Part shown: in pieces, positions 31,678 to 40,677 of the stretch
How positions within the stretch are numbered: position 1 is the first letter of the stretch
How the letters are laid out: every line of letters starts with the position of its first letter
From: Sphaerisporangium flaviroseum
Lineage (GTDB): Bacteria > Actinomycetota > Actinomycetes > Streptosporangiales > Streptosporangiaceae
DNA length: 64,000 nucleotides
Direction: 5' to 3'
Assembly: GCF_039537005.1 (NCBI RefSeq)
Contig: NZ_BAAAZR010000002.1
Location: forward strand, 930,001 to 994,000
Notes under the pieces: generated by a model
What the model saw: the letters and a program-made list of their open reading frames with translations, nothing else
Told to the model about the DNA's origin: nothing
Databases searched by the model: none
Translations under genes and position numbers: made by a program

Positions 31678-33930
31678 TCAGGAAGCCTGCCGTCCATCGG
31701 CCGGCGCCGTGATCCGTGCCGCCGACGTGCCGAGACCGGTGACGGGGAAGGAGAAGTCGGTCGGCGCGGCCGCCGCCCGCAAGCGCCTGAGCTCGGCGTC
31801 GGTGTACCGGACGCACTTGCGGTGCCACTCGAGGATGCCCGCCATCCAGTCCTTGAGGTCGTCGGCGTGGCGGGTGAGGGCCTGGCGGGCAGCCTCGTCG
31901 AGGGCGAAATCCTCGAACAGCGCGGGCAGGTCGTTGGCGAGGATGTGCTCGAACTGGCGCATGCGCGCCGCCATCAGGTCGGCCACGATGTCGCGGGCCT
32001 TCCACCGGTCGACGTCCAGGAAGTGCTCGATGACCAGGACGAGGTTGTGCACCTCGCCCGCGAACTCGATCTCCTTCTGATAGGAGAACAGGTCGTTGGT
32101 GAAGGTCGCGTAGTCCTGGGCCGCGGTGTCCAGCTCGCGCATGACCCGCGTCTGGTGGATGCCCGGCGGCACCACATCGGCGTGCGCGAGCCGGGCCAGG
32201 CTCATCGTCAGGTCGGACCCGAACGTCTTCCGGCGCATCTCGACGTAGTCGACCGGGTCGGGGATGCGGTTCTGGGCCTGGTTGACCAGCTCCCACAGCC
32301 AACTGGAGGTCATGTCCTCCACCGCCTTGCGGAACCGCCGCCGGGCCGGCACCTCCATCGGCCCCGCGGTGCGCCGCCACAGGTCGGCCAGCCCCCGCTC
32401 GAGCGGGTTCGCCGGCTCGGGGGTGGCCCCCGCGTCCAGCGGCATGAACGCCCGGAGCCGGTCGTTGCAGAGCTTGGCCCCCGCCAGATCGCGGGTGGCG
32501 CCGAACACCACGGGGAAGTAGTCGTCGCCGTAGGTGCCCCAGGCCAGCCAGTCGGTGGAGAGGTGGAGCTGTTCGAGGTCCGCGTCCGCGTGGACCATCG
32601 CGGCGCAGTGGGCCAGGTCAAGGCCGGCGAAACGCCGCTCGTCCCACACTCCGCCGAGCTCCACCCCCGGCACCGAGTCGAACATGCCCATCTCCCGCGC
32701 CCAGCCGGCCGCGCGGTGTCGCGCGGCGTCGAGGTGCGGGCTGGTGCGGAAGGGGAACGGCATGTACAGCTCGGGCGGCGGCAGGTGCCCGACCGGCCGG
32801 AAGGGCACATAGGAGTGCTGCCGGACCCGGCGGTGCAGGCCCAGCCGCTCAGGGGACAAGGCCAGACCGGCGGCGGACGTGCCGAGGCCGGTCGGTCCGG
32901 GCAGCGACGTGCCGGCGGGTTCGGAGACGGCGCCGTCGTTCATGTACCGGCTGGATCTGGCGTGCCACTCATGCCCGCCGGACTGCCAGTCCTGCAGGCC
33001 CTTGACATAGGCGGCCACCGCGACCTGCTCGTGCGGGGGCACGGCCTGCTCGGCCAGCAGGGCGGGGACCTCGGTCAGCGCCGTGTTCTCGAACTGCTGC
33101 AGCCGGGAGGTCAGCAGGTCGTTGACCAGCTCGGCCGCCTCCTGCGTCGAGCAGCCGAAGAACCTCTCGAAGACCAGCACCGCGTTGGAGTTCTCCCCCT
33201 CCTGCCGGACCTCGCGCTCGTAGGAGAACAGGTCGTTGCGCAGGTGCACCGCGTCGGAGAAGGTGTCGCACAGGACCTGCATCGGCCGCGTCGCGGCGAT
33301 GGCGCCGGGGATCTCCGCGTGGACGGCGTACTCCACGAGGTTGGCCGACCACGGGGCTCCGCCGACGCGCCGCCGCATCTGGACGTACTCGATGGGGTTG
33401 GCGACGCGGCCGCGGTCGATGTTGTCGAGCTCCCACATCGACTCGACCATCAGGTTGTTCGTGCTGGTGATGAAGCGGCGCCGCCACTCGCCTGACATCG
33501 CCGGCACCGTGCGCTCCCACAGGTCTTTCAGCCCCGCCTCGGCGGGGTTGGCCGGCTCCGGCGGCATCTCCCCCTCAAGGGTCATGAACAGCTTGAGACG
33601 GTCGAGGTAGGCCTTCGCCCCGGGAAGGTCGCGGGAGTACTTGAACTGCTCGAGGAAGTGGTCGTCGAAGAAGAACACCCAGACGTACCAGTCGGTGATC
33701 AGGTCGAGGGTGGGGCCGTCGCAGTCGGGGTGGGTGTAGGCGCACATCAGCGCGTAGTCCATGTCGGCCAGCGCCTCGTCGTCCCAGACGACGCCGCCGC
33801 CGGGCTTGGGCGCGTCCAGCATGCCCATCCGCCGCGCCCAGGCCGCGCTGTGCTCGCGGGAACGTTCCACATGGGGGTTGATCCGGGCGGGATAGGTCAG
33901 GTAGAAGTCGGGCAGTGTGAAAGCCTGCAT
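31678..33930 (-). CDS. geoA: Geosmin synthase (germacradienol/geosmin synthase)
   Basis: The product has 750 residues, a bifunctional terpene cyclase that turns farnesyl diphosphate into germacradienol and then geosmin, the earthy odour of actinomycetes. N-terminal domain: metal-binding DDHFLE (89-94) and NDLFSYERE (232-240). C-terminal domain: DDYFP (469-473) and a second NDLFSYQKE. The family's known length is about 725-760. ATG 33930 is chosen because MQAFTLPDFYLTYPARINPH matches the usual N-terminus; a start 14 codons earlier is possible. It stands alone, with no cyclic-nucleotide-binding gene beside it in the window. Confidence 0.96.
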   Translation of the reverse strand: MQAFTLPDFYLTYPARINPHVERSREHSAAWARRMGMLDAPKPGGGVVWDDEALADMDYALMCAYTHPDCDGPTLDLITDWYVWVFFFDDHFLEQFKYSRDLPGAKAYLDRLKLFMTLEGEMPPEPANPAEAGLKDLWERTVPAMSGEWRRRFITSTNNLMVESMWELDNIDRGRVANPIEYVQMRRRVGGAPWSANLVEYAVHAEIPGAIAATRPMQVLCDTFSDAVHLRNDLFSYEREVRQEGENSNAVLVFERFFGCSTQEAAELVNDLLTSRLQQFENTALTEVPALLAEQAVPPHEQVAVAAYVKGLQDWQSGGHEWHARSSRYMNDGAVSEPAGTSLPGPTGLGTSAAGLALSPERLGLHRRVRQHSYVPFRPVGHLPPPELYMPFPFRTSPHLDAARHRAAGWAREMGMFDSVPGVELGGVWDERRFAGLDLAHCAAMVHADADLEQLHLSTDWLAWGTYGDDYFPVVFGATRDLAGAKLCNDRLRAFMPLDAGATPEPANPLERGLADLWRRTAGPMEVPARRRFRKAVEDMTSSWLWELVNQAQNRIPDPVDYVEMRRKTFGSDLTMSLARLAHADVVPPGIHQTRVMRELDTAAQDYATFTNDLFSYQKEIEFAGEVHNLVLVIEHFLDVDRWKARDIVADLMAARMRQFEHILANDLPALFEDFALDEAARQALTRHADDLKDWMAGILEWHRKCVRYTDAELRRLRAAAAPTDFSFPVTGLGTSAARITAPADGRQAS

Positions 33931-34073
33931 GAGCGTGCGTACTCCCTTGAGCCGACGACCGGTGCCGTTCACTCATGGTAATGGCATAACCACGGAAAGT
34001 ACTGCACCACGTCAACTCCGTCGGCGCGATCCGCCCAGCCGTCCCCCTCGGTGCCCCAGCGTCATGAAAGCGA

Positions 34074-34104
34074 CAGAGCCGGCTCCCGAAGGAGACCGGC
34101 TCTG
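34074..34104 (-). terminator. Terminator of the tRNA operon
   Basis: CAGAGCCGG (34074-34082) pairs with CCGGCTCTG (34096-34104), and CTCC/GGAG extends the stem inside. It lies 28 bp past the last tRNA in the direction of transcription. Confidence 0.8.
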
Positions 34105-34134
34105 GCGATCATGCTTTCTTCACGCGGGTAATGG

Positions 34135-34206
34135 TGGGCGATACTGGGATTGAACCAGTGGCCTCTACCGTGTCAAGGTAGCGCTCTCCCACTGAGCTAA
34201 TCGCCC
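34135..34206 (-). tRNA. tRNA-Val (GAC)
   Basis: 72-nt cloverleaf on the minus strand: acceptor GGGCGAT/ATCGCCC, anticodon loop TTGACAC with anticodon GAC, TTCAATC loop. The 3' CCA is encoded (34134-34132). Confidence 0.97.
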
Positions 34207-34225
34207 TTGCTGATCATCACTGCAG

Positions 34226-34296
34226 AGGTGGAGACGGGATTTGAACCCGTGTACGCGGCTTTGCAGGCCGCTGCCTCGCCTCTCGGCCACTCCACC
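34226..34296 (-). tRNA. tRNA-Cys (GCA)
   Basis: 71-nt cloverleaf: acceptor GGTGGAG/CTCCACC with discriminator U, an identity element of tRNA-Cys; anticodon loop CTGCAAA gives GCA. CCA is not encoded. Confidence 0.96.
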
Positions 34297-34328
34297 GGGC
34301 GAGGCCTCGTATCCACAAGGCCTCTCCG

Positions 34329-34400
34329 AGCGGACGACGGGATTCGAACCCGCGACCCTCACCTTGGCAAGGTGATGCTCTACCACTGAGCCACGTCCGC
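34329..34400 (-). tRNA. tRNA-Gly (GCC)
   Basis: 72-nt cloverleaf: acceptor GCGGACG/CGTCCGC, anticodon loop TTGCCAA gives GCC, TTCGAAT loop. First of three tRNAs in the order Gly-Cys-Val. Confidence 0.97.
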
Positions 34401-34442
34401 ATGCCATCCGCGGGTGGTTACCCTCCGCACGGCGACGACGGA

Positions 34443-34448
34443 ACTCTA
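34443..34448 (-). promoter_or_regulatory. Possible -10 box of the tRNA operon
   Basis: TAGAGT on the minus strand, about 43 nt before tRNA-Gly. No good -35 was seen at 16-18 nt. Confidence 0.35.
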
Positions 34449-34522
34449 GCGGGTTTTGGCTGTCTGTGCCTAACCGGAGGCTGATCCAGGCAGGGCGCGT
34501 GCCCGCCGGGTGCGGGCCGTGG

Positions 34523-35179
34523 TCAGTGGGCGGCCGAGCCGCGGAAGTTGCGTGCCACGCTGCGTTCGACGGCGGGAAGGGTCAGGAAGAGCTCCAGGAT
34601 GCGGGTGAGCCGGTGGACCTCTATACGGTGGAAGGGCGGGCCGTCGGACCTGGCCAGCAGGAAGGTGAGGGCCAGCGGCGGGAGCGGGGCCGCGACGATG
34701 TGCAGGCCCGAGGGCAGGGTGTGGGCCTCGGGGCGCGGCGGGGTGATCGAGGGGAACGGCACCTCGGTGGGAGCCCGCCAGCTGGAGTGGACGACGGTCC
34801 TCGGGGTCTTCTCCGTGGCGGCGGCGGACCAGTCGGCGCTGAACAGCACGGGCATGGAGTCGATCAACGTGGCGAGAGCCCGGTCGCCCGCCGTGGTGAT
34901 GTATTTGAGGATCTCCAGCTCCGGGTAGGTGCCGGGCGCCTCGCGGGTGCCCCACACCCCCTCGATGACCACGTCCGGAACGCCTTCGAGCCCATGGACG
35001 AGGGTGGACCGCGGGGCGGAGTCGGGCCAGTAGACCGTGAGATCGTCCACGGCCCTGCCCTCGCCGCGCTCGAGCACGACCAGCTGGATGATGTCGGCAC
35101 CCGCGATCCCGAGGACGCGTGTCACCTGGCCCAGGGACCCCGGGCGGTCAGGCAGTGAGATACGCAGTCTCAGGAGCAT
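34523..35179 (-). CDS. ACT-domain protein
   Basis: The product has 218 residues. An N-terminal ACT domain (1-75: LRLRISLPDRPGSLGQVTRVLG, then DIIQLVVLERGEGRAVDDLTV) is followed by about 140 residues of unclassified alpha/beta sequence. ACT domains bind amino acids and regulate enzymes or transporters. This architecture is widespread and conserved in actinomycetes but has no established role that I know. It is divergent from the dihydrouridine synthase gene and upstream of the tRNA cluster. Confidence 0.8.
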   Translation of the reverse strand: MLLRLRISLPDRPGSLGQVTRVLGIAGADIIQLVVLERGEGRAVDDLTVYWPDSAPRSTLVHGLEGVPDVVIEGVWGTREAPGTYPELEILKYITTAGDRALATLIDSMPVLFSADWSAAATEKTPRTVVHSSWRAPTEVPFPSITPPRPEAHTLPSGLHIVAAPLPPLALTFLLARSDGPPFHRIEVHRLTRILELFLTLPAVERSVARNFRGSAAH

Positions 35180-35313
35180 TCAAGCGCCTCCCCGGTCACG
35201 TACGGTAGCACCCGCCTTCCAATCTAGCCGCCCGCCCTCCCTGTGGTCCAAGCGGCAGCGCCCGGACCAGGCGTTTCGCGCGTCCAATCCGGCTTTGAGG
35301 TACAAATAGGCAG

Positions 35314-36426
35314 GTGAAGATAGGTGCGATCGAGGTCTGGCCGCCGGTGGTCCTGGCGCCGATGGCGGGTGTGACCAACGCGCCCTTCCGCACGCTCTGC
35401 CGTGAGCAGGGCGGTGGCCTGTACGTCTCGGAAATGATCACGACGCGTGCCCTGGTCGAACGCAACGCGAAGACCCTGGCGATGATCCGGTTCGAGTCCG
35501 GGGAGAGGCCGAGGAGCATCCAGCTCTACGGCGTGGACCCGGATGTGGTGGGAAGAGCCGTCCAGATGATCGCGGAGGAGGATCTGGCCGACCACGTCGA
35601 CCTGAACTTCGGCTGCCCGGTGCCCAAGGTCACGAAGAAGGGCGGCGGGTCGGCCCTGCCGTACAAGCGCGACCTGCTGCGGCGGATCCTGCGCGCCGCG
35701 GTGGCGAACGCCGGGACGCTGCCGGTGACGATGAAGATGCGCAAGGGCATCGACGACGATCACCTGACCTATCTCGACGCGGGCCGCATCGCCGTCGAGG
35801 AGGGGGTGAGCGCCATCGCGCTGCACGGCCGCACGGCGGTGCAGCACTACGGGGGCACGGCCGACTGGGACGCGATCGCGCGCCTCAAGGACGCGGTCCC
35901 CGAGATCCCCGTACTGGGCAACGGGGACATCTGGAGCGCGGACGACGCGATCTCGATGATGGAGCGCACCGGGTGCGACGGGGTGGTGGTGGGCCGCGGC
36001 TGCCTCGGCCGTCCCTGGCTCTTCCGCGACCTCGACAACGCCTTCACCGGGGTGACCGAGCGGGTCCGGCCGGATCTCGGCCGGGTGGCCGCGACGATGG
36101 CGCGCCATGCCGAGCTGCTCGTGGAGCACTACGGCGGCGAGGCCCACGGCGTCCTGGACTTCCGCAAGCACGTCGGGTGGTACCTCAAGGGCTTCACCGT
36201 GGGCGCCGGGCCGCGCCGCGATCTCGCCACCGCCCGGTCGCTGGCCGAGCTGGGCGAGCGTCTTGCCCGCCTGCCCGGCGACCAGCCCTGGCCGGCGGAC
36301 GCGGCCGATGGGCCGCGTGGCAAGTCGAACGCCCGCGAGCGCGTCCACCTGCCCGACGGCTGGCTCGACGACCCGTACGACGCGGCGGTCCCCGAGGGCG
36401 CCGAGCTCGACTCCTCGGGCGGCTGA
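35314..36426 (+). CDS. dusB: tRNA-dihydrouridine synthase (DusB type)
   Basis: The product has 370 residues; an FMN enzyme that reduces specific uridines in tRNA D-loops. Signature LAPMAGVTNAPFR at 14-26, catalytic C101 in DLNFGCPVPKV, LHGRTAVQHYGG, and the FMN-phosphate region GDIWSADDA and VVVGRGCLGRPW. The start is GTG 35314; TACAAA at 35301-35306 would place transcription start at or next to it, so the mRNA may be leaderless. Convergent with the helicase gene. Confidence 0.94.
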   Translation: MKIGAIEVWPPVVLAPMAGVTNAPFRTLCREQGGGLYVSEMITTRALVERNAKTLAMIRFESGERPRSIQLYGVDPDVVGRAVQMIAEEDLADHVDLNFGCPVPKVTKKGGGSALPYKRDLLRRILRAAVANAGTLPVTMKMRKGIDDDHLTYLDAGRIAVEEGVSAIALHGRTAVQHYGGTADWDAIARLKDAVPEIPVLGNGDIWSADDAISMMERTGCDGVVVGRGCLGRPWLFRDLDNAFTGVTERVRPDLGRVAATMARHAELLVEHYGGEAHGVLDFRKHVGWYLKGFTVGAGPRRDLATARSLAELGERLARLPGDQPWPADAADGPRGKSNARERVHLPDGWLDDPYDAAVPEGAELDSSGG

Positions 36427-36444
36427 ACCCCGCTGCGCCGCCCG
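36416..36444. terminator. Hairpin between dusB and the helicase gene
   Basis: CGGGCGGC (36416-36423) and GCCGCCCG (36437-36444) with a 13-nt loop, overlapping the dusB stop. Confidence 0.55.
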
Positions 36445-36504
36445 GTCCCTACGCGACGGGCGCCGCCTGTCAGATAGGCCGTGGGCCGCGTGGGGGAGCC
36501 GGGA

Positions 36505-38988
36505 TCAGAGGCGGTCGAGCGCGGTGACGTGCACGACGGCGTGGCCCTCCTCGTCGGAGGCGGCCAGGTCGACCTGCGCGCTGATGCCCCAGTCGTGATC
36601 GTCGGCGGGGTCGTGGAGCACCTGGCGGACGCGCCAGAGCTCCGTCTCCTCCTCGATGAGCAGCAGCGAGGGGCCACGGGCATCGGGGCCGGTGCGGATC
36701 TCGTCGTGGTCCTCGAAGTAGGCGTCCAGCGCGCTCTCCCAGTCGATGTCGGCCAGCTCGTGCAGCTCGTCGTACCGCTCCAGCGCCGCCAGCTCGACCA
36801 TGCGGAACATGGCGTTGCGCACCAGGACGCGGAAGGCCCGGCGGTTGCTGGTGACCGGCCGGGTGTTCTCTTCCAGGCCGGGCCGTTCGAGCTCGTCCGT
36901 CGGGTTCTGCAGCTGCTCCCACTCGTCCAGCAGGCTGGAGTCGACCTGGCGGACCAGCTCGCCGAGCCACTCGATGAGGTCCTGCAGGTCCTCGGTCTTC
37001 ATGTGGTCGGGGACGGTGCGGCTCAGCGTGCGGTAGGCGTCGGCCAGGTAGCGCAGCACCGTGCCCTCGGAGCGTGCCAGCTCGTAGTGGTGGACGTATT
37101 CGGTGAACGTCATGGCCCGCTCGTACATGTCGCGCACGACCGACTTGGGGCTGACGGCGTGGTCTCCCACCCACGGGTGACCGCGCCGGTAGGTCTCGTA
37201 CGCGCCGAACAGCAGGTCCTGGAGCGGCATGGGATAGGTGACGTCGGTGAGGAGCTCCATGCGCTCCTCGTACTCGATTCCGTCGGCCTTCATCTGGGCC
37301 ACGGCCTCGCCGCGGGCCTTGTTGAGCTGGGAGTGCAGGATCTGGCGCGGGTCGTCCAGGGTGGACTCCACGATCGAGACGATGTCGAGGGGATAGGTCA
37401 CAGACTCGGCGTCGAGCAGCTCGAACGCCGCCAGGGCGAACGTCGACAGGGCCTGGTTGAGCGCGAAGTCCTCTTGCAGGTCGACGGTGAGGCGGGCCAT
37501 GCGGCCGTACTCGTCGGGCTCCCTCAGCTTCTCGACGACGCCGCCGGCCAGCAGGGACCGGTAGATCGCGATGGCGTGGCTGATGTGCCGCCGCTGGGCC
37601 TTGCGATCTTCGTGGTTGTCGGTGAGCAGCCGTTTCATCGCCGCGAAGCAGTCGCCCGGGCGGTTGATGACCGCGAGGAGCATGGCGTTGCTGACCTTGA
37701 AGCGGGAGCCGAGCGGCTCGGGCTCGGCCTTCTGGAGGCGCTCGAAGGTCTCCTCGCTCCAGCTCACGAACCCTTCCGGGGCCTTCTTGCGCACGACCCT
37801 GCGCCGCTTCTTGGCGTCGTCCCCGGCCTTGGCCAGCGCCTTCTCGTTCTCCACGACGTGGTCTGGGGCCTGGCAGACGACGTACCCGAGGGTGTCGAAG
37901 CCGGCTCGTCCCGCCCGCCCGGCGATCTGGTGGAACTCGCGGGCGCGCAGCAGGCGGACGCGGTTGCCGTCGTACTTGCTGAGCGCGGTGAACAGCACCG
38001 TGCGGATCGGCACGTTGACGCCGACGCCCAGGGTGTCGGTGCCGCAGATGACCTTGAGCAGCCCCGCCTGCGCGAGGCGCTCGACCAGCCGCCGGTACTT
38101 CGGCAGCATTCCGGCGTGGTGCACGCCGATGCCGTGCCGTACGAGCCGCGAGAGCGCCCGCCCGAACTTCGTCGTAAACCGGAAATTGCCGATGAGCAAG
38201 GCGATTGATTCTTTTTCCGCTTTTGTCGACATGTTGACGCTCATCAGGGCCTGGGCCCGTTCCATGGCCGCGGCCTGCGTGAAATGGACCACGTAGACCG
38301 GCGCCGACTGGGTGGAGAGGAGCTCCTCCAGCGTCTCGTGCAGCGGCGTGGTCCGGTAGCTGTAATAGAGCGGCACCGGCCGGGTCGCCGAGCGGACCAG
38401 CGCCGTCTCGCGCCCGGTGCGCCGCGTCATGTCGGCCTCGAACCGCGTCATGTCGCCGAGCGTCGCCGACATCAGGATGAACTGCACCTGCGGCAGCTCC
38501 AGCAGCGGAACCTGCCAGGCCCAGCCCCGGTCGTGCTCGGCGTAGAAGTGGAACTCGTCCATCACGACCTGGCCGATGTCGGCCTCCGCGCCGTCGCGCA
38601 GCGCGATGTTGGCGAGGATCTCCGCGGTGCAGCAGATGATCGGCGCCGAGGCGTTCACGGCGGCGTCACCGGTCATCATGCCGACGTTCTCGGTGCCGAA
38701 GACGGCGCACAGGTCGAAGAACTTCTCCGACACCAGGGCCTTGATCGGCGCGGTGTAGAAGGTGCGCCGGCCGGTGGCGAGGGCGGCGAAGTGGGCGCCC
38801 GCCGCCACCAGGCTCTTGCCCGACCCCGTCGGCGTGGACAGGATCACGTTGTTCCCGTAGAGGATCTCGATCAGCGCCTCCTCCTGTGCGGGGTAGAGCG
38901 TGAGCCCGCGCTGGGAGTTCCAGTCCACGAAGGCCTCGAAGAGGGCGTCGGGGCCGGTGTCTTGGGGAAGGTGCTGGAGGAGGGTCAC
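36505..38988 (-). CDS. DEAD/DEAH-box RNA helicase with DUF3516-type C-terminus
   Basis: The product has 827 residues, superfamily 2. Q-motif-like LYPAQEEAL, Walker A TPTGSGKS (52-59), DEFH (144-147), SAT in LMSATLGD, and motif VI HQIAGRAGRAG. The C-terminal half (from about 430) is the long helical region seen in Ski2/Mtr4-like actinomycete helicases. It probably unwinds structured RNA during decay or ribosome assembly. Full length with no sign of damage. The minus-strand start ATG 38988 has GGAGGGTCAC region differences: the upstream GAGTATGTG offers no strong ribosome-binding site. Confidence 0.9.
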   Translation of the reverse strand: MTLLQHLPQDTGPDALFEAFVDWNSQRGLTLYPAQEEALIEILYGNNVILSTPTGSGKSLVAAGAHFAALATGRRTFYTAPIKALVSEKFFDLCAVFGTENVGMMTGDAAVNASAPIICCTAEILANIALRDGAEADIGQVVMDEFHFYAEHDRGWAWQVPLLELPQVQFILMSATLGDMTRFEADMTRRTGRETALVRSATRPVPLYYSYRTTPLHETLEELLSTQSAPVYVVHFTQAAAMERAQALMSVNMSTKAEKESIALLIGNFRFTTKFGRALSRLVRHGIGVHHAGMLPKYRRLVERLAQAGLLKVICGTDTLGVGVNVPIRTVLFTALSKYDGNRVRLLRAREFHQIAGRAGRAGFDTLGYVVCQAPDHVVENEKALAKAGDDAKKRRRVVRKKAPEGFVSWSEETFERLQKAEPEPLGSRFKVSNAMLLAVINRPGDCFAAMKRLLTDNHEDRKAQRRHISHAIAIYRSLLAGGVVEKLREPDEYGRMARLTVDLQEDFALNQALSTFALAAFELLDAESVTYPLDIVSIVESTLDDPRQILHSQLNKARGEAVAQMKADGIEYEERMELLTDVTYPMPLQDLLFGAYETYRRGHPWVGDHAVSPKSVVRDMYERAMTFTEYVHHYELARSEGTVLRYLADAYRTLSRTVPDHMKTEDLQDLIEWLGELVRQVDSSLLDEWEQLQNPTDELERPGLEENTRPVTSNRRAFRVLVRNAMFRMVELAALERYDELHELADIDWESALDAYFEDHDEIRTGPDARGPSLLLIEEETELWRVRQVLHDPADDHDWGISAQVDLAASDEEGHAVVHVTALDRL

Positions 38989-39067
38989 ATACTCAATACT
39001 GCCGAAAGCCTCGCCATGGTCGGTCCATGATTGGCCACGGTCCGGTCAGGGGAGGCCACGCGCGAGG

Positions 39068-39175
39068 TCAGATCAGCGTCCTGAGGCGGCGCAGCGTCGA
39101 GCGACGCCAGCCGGGAGCGGCGGTGTAGAGCACCAGGCGCTGGTCGCGATCGGAGATGGGGTCGAGGTCCCCCAT
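39068..39175 (-). CDS. Possible 35-residue small protein
   Basis: ATG 39175 to TGA 39068 encodes 35 residues (MGDLDPISDRDQRLVLYT then a basic Arg-rich tail). Nearly every codon ends in G or C, the bias of real genes here. No clear ribosome-binding site and no known family. It would fill most of the 282-bp gap between the helicase and the secreted protein, which otherwise shows nothing. Confidence 0.35.
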   Translation of the reverse strand: MGDLDPISDRDQRLVLYTAAPGWRRSTLRRLRTLI

Positions 39176-39270
39176 AAGGTCCCATCGCCTGATGACCCGT
39201 GTGAACCCCGGTGCCTCTCGCCGCGTCCCCTGTGCGGGGCCGGAGAGGCTCCGGGGGAGAGGGAGTGGCG

Positions 39271-39933
39271 ATGCGTGGATTCAAGGCGGCCGTGGTCCTG
39301 GCGATGGCGGGCATGCTGATGCTTCCCGCGCCCGCCGAGGCGGGTACGGACGTGAGGGCGGGCGTCACGGCCGTCCGGCAGGCAGGCTCGGAGCAGGCGT
39401 TGCGTACGCCGGCGAGCGTCGCGAAGAAGCTGTTCAAGGCCTGGCTGGGCCGTGACAGGCGGGCGGCGGCCGCCGTGGCCACCCCCGCCGCGGTGAAGAC
39501 CCTGTTCGCGTACGTCTACCGGGCGCCGGACCGGTTCGGCGGATGTTCGGGGAACGCCTGCCGCTTCGTCCACACCAGCGTCCGCGTGCCGGGCGCGCTC
39601 AACGGGATCCTCATGATCGTCTCGGGGGGCACCGTCACCAAGGTCTACCAGTCGCGCCACCTCACCACCGCAGGCAAGGCCGCCAGGCACCTGTTCGGCG
39701 CGTGGAAGGCGGGGGACAGGAACAGGGGCCTTGAGGTCGCTTCGGCGGGCGCGGTGAAGAGGCTGTTCCGCACCAGGTTCGGCGGCGTCCGCTACTACTA
39801 CCAGGGATGCGTGCCCGAGAAGGGCGGCAGGTCCTGCGCGTACTCCTACGAGGGCGGCGCCATGCTGATGCACGCCCGCGGGAGCGCGACGCGCGGCTAC
39901 GAGGTGAGGTCGATCTCCTACATCGCCGACTGA
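39271..39933 (+). CDS. Secreted protein with internal duplication, unknown function
   Basis: The product has 220 residues from ATG 39271 (GGGAG five nt upstream). Signal peptide 1-24 (AEA|G). The mature part holds two related units of about 75 residues: VAKKLFKAWLGRDRRAAAAV and AARHLFGAWKAGDRNRGLEV, each followed by a strand region with one Cys pair (CSGNAC and CVPEKGGRSC). It probably forms two like domains with one disulphide each. I do not recognise the family. Confidence 0.75.
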   Translation: MRGFKAAVVLAMAGMLMLPAPAEAGTDVRAGVTAVRQAGSEQALRTPASVAKKLFKAWLGRDRRAAAAVATPAAVKTLFAYVYRAPDRFGGCSGNACRFVHTSVRVPGALNGILMIVSGGTVTKVYQSRHLTTAGKAARHLFGAWKAGDRNRGLEVASAGAVKRLFRTRFGGVRYYYQGCVPEKGGRSCAYSYEGGAMLMHARGSATRGYEVRSISYIAD

Positions 39934-39959
39934 CGCACCGCCGCGTGTCACGATGGGGT

Positions 39960-40646
39960 ATGCCTGAGCTCGCGGAGGAGTGGCGGAGGCTGGCGGGGGC
40001 CTCCCCGGCGGCCCTCGCGGTCGGGGCGGAGCTGATCGCCCGCTGGGCGGAGCCGCACCGCCGCTACCACACGCTCGACCATCTGCGCTCGGTGCTCGCG
40101 GCGATGGAGCCGATCGCCGTACACGCCGATGATCCCGTGGCGGCACGGCTGGCCGCCTGGTTCCACGACGCGGTGTACGACGGCAGGCCGGGCCGGGACG
40201 AGGAGCGCAGCGCCCAGCTCGCGTGGTCCCGGCTCTCCCGGCTCGCGGGCCGGCCGGGGCCCCTCATGGGAGGTGCGCGGGTCCGCGAGGTGGCCAGGCT
40301 CGTACGGCTCACCGCCGCCCACGACCCGGCGCCGGGCGACCGCAACGGCGAGGTCCTGTGCGACGCGGACCTCGCCGTGCTGGCAGGGCCCGGGTACGAC
40401 GCCTACGCCCGAGCCGTGCGGGAGGAGTACCGGCACGTGCCCGACCAGCGGTTCAGGGCGGGCAGGGCGCGGGTGCTGGAAGGCCTTCTTGCCATGCCCA
40501 CGCTGTATCGCACGCCTCTGGCGCGCACGCTCTGGGAGTCCCCGGCCCGCGCGAACGTACAGGCGGAGCTCACCGCGCTGGCCGCCCGGCACGCCGAGCC
40601 CGGCCGCGAAACGCATGGGACCACTGTGGCACCCGCGGGGAGGTGA
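39960..40646 (+). CDS. HD-domain metal-dependent hydrolase
   Basis: The product has 228 residues. Metal ligands of an HD-type fold: H37/H41 in RRYHTLDH, H69-D70 in WFHDAVYD, and a later D in CDADLAVL. This is the arrangement of the predicted HD-superfamily phosphohydrolases found widely in bacteria. A nucleotide or phosphorylated small molecule is the probable substrate. ATG 39960 is preferred, with an in-frame GTG at 39945 as alternative. It follows the secreted protein by 26 bp and may share its transcript. Confidence 0.82.
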   Translation: MPELAEEWRRLAGASPAALAVGAELIARWAEPHRRYHTLDHLRSVLAAMEPIAVHADDPVAARLAAWFHDAVYDGRPGRDEERSAQLAWSRLSRLAGRPGPLMGGARVREVARLVRLTAAHDPAPGDRNGEVLCDADLAVLAGPGYDAYARAVREEYRHVPDQRFRAGRARVLEGLLAMPTLYRTPLARTLWESPARANVQAELTALAARHAEPGRETHGTTVAPAGR

Positions 40647-40677
40647 ACTCTTGTGAGTATCGGACGTGTTCGCCGCC

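Noticed and set aside
34165..34407. Short protein-coding frames over 34.1-34.4 kb
   Set aside because: They read through three well-formed tRNA genes.
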